Shown here piece by piece: positions 56,886 through 64,000 of a DNA stretch of 64,000 nucleotides; position 1 is the first letter of the stretch, and each line of letters opens with the position of its first letter. The translations under genes and the position numbers were made by a program. Source of the stretch: Wurfbainia villosa (taxonomy: Eukaryota; Streptophyta; Magnoliopsida; Zingiberales; Zingiberaceae); NCBI GenBank assembly GCA_025175895.1, contig CM045993.1:46814621-46878620 (forward strand). Reading direction: 5' to 3'. The notes beneath the pieces were generated by a model. It did no database searches. It was given only the letters and a program-made list of their open reading frames with translations, and was not told the origin of the DNA.

Positions 56886-58423
56886 TTAGGTTACCGGATA
56901 TACTATTTTGGTATTAGCTCTCCCTGGATCATTGAACCAATATGGTCTGGTCAAGTAATGAACTTGATCTTGGGGAATCCAAAACCTATTGGTCCTTATA
57001 TGTGAGTTTAATAAAATTTTCGGGACCCACTCTTGGACTCGATGATGACTACGGTTTACGATAGACATGTAAGATCTATTTGTAGTCTTTGAGCTATATT
57101 CGAGTCCGGCTCTGTTGTACATGGCTCTCTGAGTTCCAAAAAGTCGGTTAAGATTCTTGGACCCCGTTGAGAACTTGTTCAACCGAGCTTTGAGCTCTTG
57201 AACTCGTCCTTTCAAGAGAGAGTTCTCTTCTTCGAGTTTTTCAACTCGAGTTGAGTCCTCCTCTTGAACTCGACTAGTCGAAGAGTTTAGGGGTGTCTCT
57301 TGTTTGAGGGTTTCAACCTCCTCAACCAAGGACTCGACCCTAGACTCGGATTTAGCTAATTTCCTAGTTGGCAATTTAATTGTATTGCAAAGCGTATGAA
57401 TTAGTGAGTGGCTAACCTTAATTTTCCCTTTCGGTCCGGCTTTGAGTTGCTTCTCGAAGTAGTCCTCGATTTCGGAGTCGGTATTGTAGTTAGATTCGGA
57501 TTCTGACTCAGACTCGGACTCTTCGGGTCTTGCCATGCACGCTATGTCGACACCTTCTTCATTGTCCCATGTTGCATGAAAAGCCTTTTTTGATTTGATT
57601 TGATTTGTGCCCTCTTTTGGTTCTTTAGTAGCCTCCTTTCCCTCCGAACGATCTTCCGTACTACGTTCACTATTGCTTCCACCTCTTCGAATTCGAACTC
57701 TGATTCATCTTTGGGTTCGAGTCCATCTTCTTGCCTGGTAGGTGGCTTTCTTCTTTGTCCTACAAGTAGAGCAATACCTCTCTCATCCCGGACCACGTTA
57801 GTCTGCTCGTGAAGTTCAAACTCGAAAAATAATTCGTCTAACCTAAGCTTTGAAAGGTCCTTAGAGACCTTGTAGGCATCGACCATGGATGCCCACAAGG
57901 TAATCCTAGGAAATGAATTAAGAACGTACCTTAGGAGGTCACGGTTTTCGACCTTGTGTCCGATAGTATGCAGGTCGTTGACAATGTCCTGGACGCGGGC
58001 GTGTAGTTGCATCGCCGTCTCATGTTCCTGCATCTTAAGGTTATACAACTTATTGAAAACAAGGTCACATTTATATACCTTAGCATCGTGCGTTCCTTCA
58101 TGTAGCTCGATTAATTTGTTCCACAGGTTCTTTGTGCTGATGAAGGGTCTGATGCGGTTGAGCTCCTCTTTGGACAGACCGCACTGCAACATTTGGGTCA
58201 TTTTTGCATCGGCTTCGATTTGCGTCTTGGTTGCATTGGTCCACTTGTCGAAGTCCAAGGGCTCACCTTGATCATTGGTGGGTAGATCAAAGCCAGTTTG
58301 GATGATTATCCAAGTCTCGACTTGTATTTTTAGAAAACACTTCATCCAACCTTTCCAATAACGGAAATCATCTCCATTAAAGAATGAAGGTCGGATGGTG
58401 TTGTACCCCTCAATGTGGGTCAT
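56886..58423 (-). pseudogene. TR-GAG4 Gag, one frameshift, no zinc knuckle
   Basis: The start is at 58423 (MTHIEGYNTIRPSFFNGDDF), the equivalent of MAGSNIHPPKF in the other copies. The first frame (to 57542) has the capsid region with WNKLIELHEGTHDAKVYK, VENRDLLRYVLNSFPR and ELFFEFELHEQ. A Lys/Arg-rich segment (KKIVRRERR type) follows at the site where TR-GAG1 and 3 have the CCHC box; no CCHC is visible. A single frame change in an A-run near 57587 moves into 57536-56886. That part has Ser/Glu repeats, a coiled coil, GSKNLNRLFGTQRAMYNRAG and the tail EWVPKILLN...RFWIPQ. This is a divergent family branch. An 18-nt hydrophobic N-terminal extension upstream of 58423 is not conserved. Confidence 0.88.
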
Positions 58424-58909
58424 TTGGAAGGAAATCCTTGCACACAAAATAATAAAAAAAACACGAAAAAGGTTCCAAGACTTCACCTTGGATTAGCAAT
58501 GTAGGAAATGAAAAGAAATAAAAGGAATAAATGAGAAATAACCAACTAAAATAAAAGATGAGCGCTTACAACCTTCGATGTCCCCGAAAGGGTACTAAAT
58601 GTTAGTTTTTGGGGATGAAGACAGCTTGTTACAAGGGTAAACCCTCATATGAAGTGTAGATCTCTCAGAGAGCTTCGTTTTGGTAGGTAGCCCGTTTTGT
58701 GGGTCAACTTGTACGAAATGTTATGCCTGTTTTACCGTCGGCTACTCCAAAAGCGAATACTTACAAAACAAAACCAAAAGAAGAGTACCAAGACTTCATC
58801 TTGGATTAGTAGTGCGGGAGAAAATTTAAACGAACGAAAAAAGATTCATAAAATTCGAAAACAAATCTGTAAAAAGGCTAGATTAGTGGTTTCACCAAAT
58901 CTTAGTGCC
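58424..58909 (-). other. TR-GAG4 5' leader
   Basis: This non-coding stretch between PBS and gag is longer than in TR-GAG1 (48 bases). Two segments repeat near 58440-58500 and 58775-58810 (CCAAGACTTCA(C/T)CTTGGATTAG), so the leader contains a duplication of about 300 bases. Confidence 0.7.
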
Positions 58910-58927
58910 CTCGGCTCTGATACCAAT
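58910..58927 (-). other. Primer-binding site of TR-GAG4
   Basis: Reverse-complemented, the sequence reads AATTGGTATCAGAGCCGA at the inner edge of the 5' LTR. Confidence 0.9.
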
Positions 58928-60039
58928 TGTTGGATCGAGCGGATTGCTAGAGGGGGTGAATAGCGATAGAAACCTATTCATTCGAATTCGTTTCAAGACA
59001 CAAGTATATGCAACGGAAAAACACAATATAAAAATAAAGACACAAGGGTTTTTTTACTTGGTTCGTAGCCTACGACTACTACTCCAAGGCTCTAGTGGTC
59101 CTTGACCACACACGGAGGGCAAAACACTAACGAACTCCTCCTCGTTGGAGGTAGGAGTTAATCGAATATAAAAAACCACAAAAGCTTGAGGTAGAGGGAC
59201 ACTCCCCCTCTCCTCGTTGCGATAAAAAGCTCCGAGACAATAATATGAAAGAGACATGCTAAATTTAACTTATATCGACGAATAAGAAATGAAAACTCAA
59301 GCTTAGATGATCGGAGTATTAGCACTTCATCGTCGAAGAGTCGCAGCGTTGCGGAGGCTTTAGGGAACTTAGAATTGATGAGAAAACCCTAGAAGAGGCC
59401 CTCCTTTTATAGCCTTTGAGTCCCTTCTCGAGAGGATCTTCAGCCAATCAGATTTGGACATCAATCTCCTTGAAATGATGTGATAAGGCTTGACTCCTCG
59501 AAGCTAATCCTTGACCATCAGTCGACTGATGGCCATCATCAGTCGACTGATGGCAGCATCAGTCGAGTGTTGATCGTGAGCAGTCGACTAATGGATCACA
59601 GTCGAGTGCTCCAAGCTGACAGTCAACTGATGCTTGCTGCAAGTCAAAGTTAGCTCAACAAAAACATAATTTCGATGGCGTCGACCATCCGATCTTGACC
59701 TAGACCAACCATGGGATATCTTTGGTCGGATTTACGCTTAAGACCATCCCCGTAAGGAGGATACGACCTCACTTACGTTCACACACATGAGCTTACCTCA
59801 ATACTTACTTTGTAGCTCTTGCTTCCGACCTTCCACTCGATTCCTTCGACTCCCTCCGAAGTCACTCGAGTGTCGCTCGACCACCGCGGCTTCCTCCGGG
59901 TGTCGATAGCCTTCAACTCCAACTTTAGCACTTTTCTGCACACTCGATTAAACTCGTGAGATAACGATGTAATCTTAACTTTGCGTCTTTTGCCATAATC
60001 AAAACACAGGTTCGATCATTTGGTGCCCCTGTACCAACA
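58928..60039 (-). repeat. 5' LTR of TR-GAG4
   Basis: This 1112-bp partner of 54675-55802 has exact palindromes at 59519-59528 and 59540-59549 and variants to 59640. It ends TGTACCAACA, followed by TSD ATAGG. Confidence 0.92.
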
Positions 60040-60542
60040 ATAGGCACTAACAATTGGTATCAAAGTCATTGTCCATGTCAAGCCATGAACCTCGAATAAA
60101 AGAAGTGAAACTCCCATGTCCAAATCTAGAGAACCAGACACCAGACAAGAAGTCCAGTTGGGCCAGAAGGGTTGGACAACTGGCAGGAAGTCCAGCTGGG
60201 TCAGGAGGACCAGACAGTTGGCAGGAAGTCTTGGTGGATGGGTTGAGGATTGGACATCAAGCAGAGGATGTCCTTCAAGGACGGATAAGCTTGAGGGGGG
60301 ATTGTTGGAGTATTGAAAATACAATCAAAGTCTCACATTGGTAAGACATGGGAAAGATCATGTGCTTATAAGATAAAAAGATATCTCCATTGGCATGAGA
60401 CCTTTTGGGTAAAGTCCAAAAATAAAATCATGAGAGTTTAGGCCCAAAGTGGACAATATCATACCATTGTGGAGATATGTGAATCTTATAGACACTAACA
60501 CCCCCCCCTCCCCGATGCCCCAGCACTAAGCCGGTCCTAACA

Positions 60543-61458
60543 CTTTATTTGATTTACAACTTTCGTAAGCTTACCGACACAAAGGCTTGATATCAAGTTG
60601 GTTGAAAAATTATGATTTGGAACAAGTAATCCCTAATCAAACAATCAAACCACTAGATAGTCTACTTTTATCTAGATATGATAGGTCATTTACATTGATG
60701 CCGTCCAAAGATAAAATCCTCAAGATTACAATCACTCTCCTAAGCTCTCACAACTCTCATGCTTCTAGGTTTACAACTTCATGAATATAAACCACCAAAC
60801 CATCAAACACATTAAGCTCCTCTCGAGCTTGCTTTGTATCGTCTAGCCAACCAATGCTCCATGCCAATATGTCCTTGTTTAAAGCCACTAAGCCAAGATT
60901 GAACCAAATCCTAAGTTTGATAAATGTCATCTAGTCCTTCATAACTACGAACCCACCACTAAATGAAACATGCCCTAGAGAACTCCAAACTCTTCCAAAT
61001 TTCCATCACTCGTTACGAGCCATTGAGCCACCGAACACCCAATTTCCATGATAGCAACAACAACCACTTCATATATATTAGAAATACAAAAAAAAACTTA
61101 ATTTAAATGACATTATCAATACATCAAAATAATATGATTGAACCTGACCAGGGAAGCATTATTCCCTAATAATATCTGCATTTGGAAAAAATAAATAAAT
61201 ATAAACACCACAGTGCAACCTCTTGGCACATGCTCTGTGTCTAACATGCCAAATTTACTCATAAAAACTAACATCCACACATTTACCTTAAAACGGTTTG
61301 TTTAGACATTTTGTTTAGACCTCAACAAATTAAATCCAAAGGTCTTCTAACTCACTACAACAGCTTGATGATAGATTTATCCTCTCTATAAGACATCAAT
61401 CACTTCCTAAAAGTGGCTGCCCTAATGTTGAGGGAAAATGTCCAATATTTTTGCTTTA
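60543..61458. other. Unassigned AT-rich sequence
   Basis: This follows the end of the right outer LTR. I see no long frame, no repeat family from elsewhere in the window and no RNA gene. It may be the oldest host sequence here or an unrecognised decayed element. Confidence 0.5.
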
Positions 61459-61568
61459 GGGTGCCCAACATCATCACTCTTCATTCGACAATTTATCAAA
61501 GGACGCACCTCAAGTTTGGAATTGCTCAAACACAGTCTCATAATTTCATATTTATCAAAAGGCGCACC

Positions 61569-63214
61569 TGTTAGTGTCAATCATGAGATAATTGATTAGG
61601 GATCATATGTATCATATTTTATTAATAACAGACAAGGTTTACTTATTATATTATTTCTTATATGTGATATATGAATAATATAATAGTGTCCTTGAATAGT
61701 ACGTTCAGGTTTACAACATATCAATTGGTTGAATTGATAGTGAGAGTCTGTATATATATATATAACACTACTCTTAACTATTTCTAATCAAATATTAATA
61801 TGTAAGGACAATATTAATGTGCAGAGACTAGCATGTAAGTCAATTGATGACTTAATCTCACAAATCATGGATATGTGATATCAAGTTGACACATTAGTAC
61901 ATATTAGAGACTATGTATTGAATTGACCCGCCATGAGAATGTTTCATGGATCATTATATGAATGTCATAAATATTCTCATGTGACTATTAATATGAATAA
62001 TCCTTAAACATGAAGTCACTATGGTTCCCTACATAATGAGTTGTATATTTTAGCTTCGTCAAACGTCACCCATAACAAGGTGACTATAAAAGCGATCATT
62101 GGGTATACAATAAGTTATGTGGAAGGATGTGAGTGATGTAGATGGGATCTATCCCTTCCATATATCGAAAGTGATATCTAGGGGCCCCTTGATAGAGTAG
62201 GACTACTAAAATGCATGGTCATGCTCGAATAAGTCAATATGAGATATTAAGCTTATTTGGTTGAGTAGTCTACTTGGAGATCAAGAAACTCTTGATTGAT
62301 AAGAGGATGACACAGTCTATGCCTCATTGATCAATCTAGATATCAAGGATAGAAGGATTGAGTCATACAAGATAGTAGTCAAGGAAAGGTTATGTCGAAT
62401 CTCGACATTCTCGTCACTTGGATAGCAATGATGTATTGCTAGATGCCGCTCATTGCTTATGTCTCTAAAAGGGTTTTAGAAACATTACAAACGTTATGAG
62501 GACCTATTGGGTCACACACTTAGGACATGTGAGTTGGAGATGGCTCATGTGATGAGTTATTGGGTCATCGGGTTGAGTCTAATGTAAATTAGACTCATTG
62601 AGTGGGATTCAAGGTATACCCAATGAATTTGACTCGAGTTAGACTCAAGCCAAATTCGAATTGAGTATGATTCAAGGTATACCAAATAAATCTGACACAA
62701 GTTAGTCTCAAGTCAAATTTGAATTGAATGAGACTCACCATTAAAGAGGGTTACATGATCATTAAGATGGAATTAATGAGTTGTTAATTCCATGGAAATC
62801 AAAAGTCACAAACCCTTCATATTCAATGGTTGAATATAAAAGAAGATTTGATGAGATTTTTTGGTTTCGTGGATGTTGATGCTTATGGCTTGATTGTGAT
62901 CTTCTTCTCCTTCTTCTTCTACCTTCTTGGCCAAACCAACCTTGTGGCTAGCACCACAGTTTGGTTCCTCTTCATCTCACGGTTCGTGTGGATACCGTGG
63001 AGGCGCGAACATCCTGACCGCGCTGAGATCCAGACATCTAGAACGCAAGTGTTGCTGACGGGATTGCGAAGGGCACGCATCGAAAGTAACTACAATTCTC
63101 ATATGATAGAATCAATTAAACAAGTATGGTTTTCTTATGGATCTTTGAAAGGATCCTATTTTTCCGCTGCTTAGTACTTGTAAAATGTTTCCGAGCACGC
63201 TTAGATTCCCTACA
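61569..63214 (+). mobile_element. Copia solo LTR inside the left arm of the foldback
   Basis: A 1646-bp solo LTR reads TGTTAGTGTCAATC...GATTCCCTACA, with TSDs GCACC (61564-61568) and ACACC (63215-63219), one G/A difference. Shared words with the copia#2 LTR (TGTTAGTG start, CATTGCTATCCAAGTGACGAGAATG type segment on the opposite strand) suggest a related family in plus orientation. The frame at 62830-63174 is LTR sequence. Confidence 0.83.
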
Positions 63215-63284
63215 ACACCTCATTTCTTTTTTACCCCTCCCGCCAAACGTAGATATCAAGTTGGCCAAAAAAAAATATGATGCT

Positions 63285-63640
63285 AGGAATTATATCCTAG
63301 GAATACAGTGATCCTGAGATTTGAATTTCCAGCACCGTGTACAATATCAAGCTCGTCTAGAAAAAAAGTGGTGCTGGGAATTATATTCCTAGGAACACAG
63401 TGGTCCTGGAATTTAAATTTCCAAAAATACAGTGGTCCTGAAATTTAAATTCTCAGCACCACATACAATATCAAACTGTTCTAGGAAAAAGATGGTGCTA
63501 AAAATTATATTCTCGGGAACACAGTGGTACTGGAATTTAAATTCCCAACACCACGTACAATATCAATTGGCCGAACAAAAGATGGTGTTGAAAATTATAT
63601 TATCAGGAACACAGTGGGCTTGAGATTTAAATTCTTAGTA
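63285..63640. repeat. About 91-bp tandem array in the foldback loop
   Basis: ACAGTGG(T)CCTG(G)AATTTAAATT anchors occur at about 63305, 63396, 63429, 63521 and 63611, giving roughly 91-bp units plus one 33-bp partial unit. Each unit holds GGTGCT(G/A)(G/A)(G/A)AATTATAT and its near-complement AATTTAAATTCCCAGCACC, so the units are themselves imperfect palindromes. Confidence 0.82.
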
Positions 63641-63790
63641 CCATCTTTTTTTCGGCCAGCTTGATATCCACGTTTGGCGGAAGGGATAAAAAAGGAATGA
63701 AGTACGTCCTTTGATAAATATGAAACTATAGGACTGTGTTTGAGCAATTCCAAACTTAAGATGCGCCCTTCATTAGTTGTTGGCCCAAGG

Positions 63791-64000
63791 AGAGATGGTG
63801 AGAGAAAAGAGAAATAATTTCCCTTGATGAGAAGAAACTCAAGAAGAAGAAACCTAACAGAGATGAATGATTAAGAAGTGAAAGAAAAACATAAAAGATT
63901 GTATATATGTGTGAGAATGAGAAAAAAAATGCATGATCCTGAGGTATTCTGCCTACGCTCTTCAAGAATATATAAATGAAAATTTGATCAAATTCTCTCT
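63791..64000. other. Unassigned purine-rich end of window
   Basis: GAGAAAAGAGAAA-type sequence without a supported gene. A short minus-strand frame (63965-63756) has no known motif and overlaps the foldback arm. Confidence 0.4.

Larger units (their letters stand above)
54675..60039 (-). mobile_element. TR-GAG4: complete gag-only LTR element
   Basis: A 5.4-kb element with LTRs 54675-55802 and 58928-60039, and perfect TSDs ATAGG at 54670-54674 and 60040-60044. The PBS is at the inner edge of the right LTR and the PPT at the inner edge of the left LTR. The interior has a frame-shifted gag (56886-58423) and non-coding sequence, without pol. It is inserted eight bases before the end of the TRIM 5' LTR. 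Confidence 0.93.
54485..60500 (+). mobile_element. TRIM-like miniature LTR element, split by TR-GAG4
   Basis: Two 198-bp LTRs (54485-54674 plus 60045-60052, and 60303-60500) flank a 250-bp interior with PBS ATTGGTATCAAAGTC (60053-60067) and PPT GAGGGGGGAT (60293-60302). Without TR-GAG4 the whole is 646 bp. TSDs are CCCCC at 54480-54484 and 60501-60505. It is non-coding. Size and layout fit terminal-repeat retrotransposons in miniature. Confidence 0.9.
41846..60542 (+). mobile_element. Right outer LTR (TR-GAG family), split by three insertions
   Basis: It starts TGTTGGTGCAATCGACCC after a PPT and ends GGTCCTAACA. Its own pieces are 41846-43205, 46316-46954, 53683-54484 and 60506-60542. They carry a CCAAG/CTTGG array, palindrome clusters (42459-42575, 46500-46625, 53735-54010), a TATA box at 54036 and the C-run near the end. 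The extra AAGTCCTGGCAGGTCAAG array makes it longer than the left outer LTR. Confidence 0.82.
61459..63790. mobile_element. Foldback/MITE-like element with long inverted repeats
   Basis: The left arm (about 61459-61568 and, after a solo LTR, 63215-63285) is the reverse complement of the right arm (about 63640-63790). GGAATTGCTCAAACACAG at about 61518 pairs with CTGTGTTTGAGCAATTCC at about 63734, and CGCCAAACGTAGATATCAAG at about 63241 pairs with CTTGATATCCACGTTTGGCG at about 63661. Between the arms lies a tandem array. No transposase is seen. The outer ends (GTGCCCAAC / GTTGGCCCAAG) and TSD are uncertain. Confidence 0.78.

Noticed and set aside
41719..60542. A single retrotransposon running from 41719 with TSD GCTCG
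   Set aside because: The right flank after 60542 is CTTTA, and the missing part of the copia#1 LTR does not reappear there.
63756..64000. Start of a host gene at the right edge
   Set aside because: Only a 69-aa frame without motif is seen, and part of it is the foldback arm.

Overview
This window is plant nuclear DNA made almost entirely of nested LTR retrotransposons. I see no host protein-coding gene, no tRNA or rRNA gene, and no bacterial-type feature. The evidence is Ty1/copia and Ty3/gypsy polyprotein fragments, tRNA-Met-type primer-binding sites (TGGTATCAGAGC and variants), polypurine tracts, and 5-bp target-site duplications (TSDs) around most insertions. An angiosperm is certain in practice. 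A monocot (Zingiberales such as ginger is my guess) is only inference.

Layout, outermost to innermost. (1) Long LTRs of a gag-only family, rich in the palindrome CAGTCGACTG, lie at 1-801 plus 10303-10876 and at 41846-60542, with everything else between or inside them. (2) The left LTR is split by a defective chromovirus-type gypsy element (802-10297, minus, TSD TTTCC). (3) A copia element (copia#1, 11394-41718, minus) follows. Its RT gene is split by two complete gag-only elements: TR-GAG1 (14259-19791, plus, TSD CACGA/CACAA) and TR-GAG2 (20252-26495, minus, TSD TTCGG). Its 5' LTR is split by a copia solo LTR (29901-32117, TSD AATTA) and a gypsy-type solo LTR (32370-41046, TSD ATAGG). That gypsy solo LTR carries a deleted copia#2 (33567-38439, TSD AATGG). 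(4) The right outer LTR is split by a solo LTR (43206-46310, TSD CTTGG), by TR-GAG3 (46955-53677, minus, itself holding a solo LTR at 51538-53254), and by a 646-bp TRIM-like element (TSD CCCCC) that in turn contains TR-GAG4 (54675-60039, minus, TSD ATAGG). (5) From 60543 onward there is unassigned DNA and a large inverted-repeat (foldback/MITE-like) element at about 61459-63790, interrupted by one more copia solo LTR.

The most interesting material is the gag-only family. Four members are delimited here by paired LTRs, PBS and PPT. None contains pol; each encodes only a copia-type Gag with a conserved C-terminal tail. One gag (15579-17309, 576 aa) is intact. Their LTRs carry two unusual motif arrays: the 10-bp palindrome CAGTCGACTG, and a CCAAG...CTTGG hairpin word. 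In paired LTRs the palindrome is repeatedly exchanged for GATCG-type words. Such elements must depend on a pol supplied in trans.

All boundaries were read by eye from direct repeats and TSDs. No alignment or database search was run.
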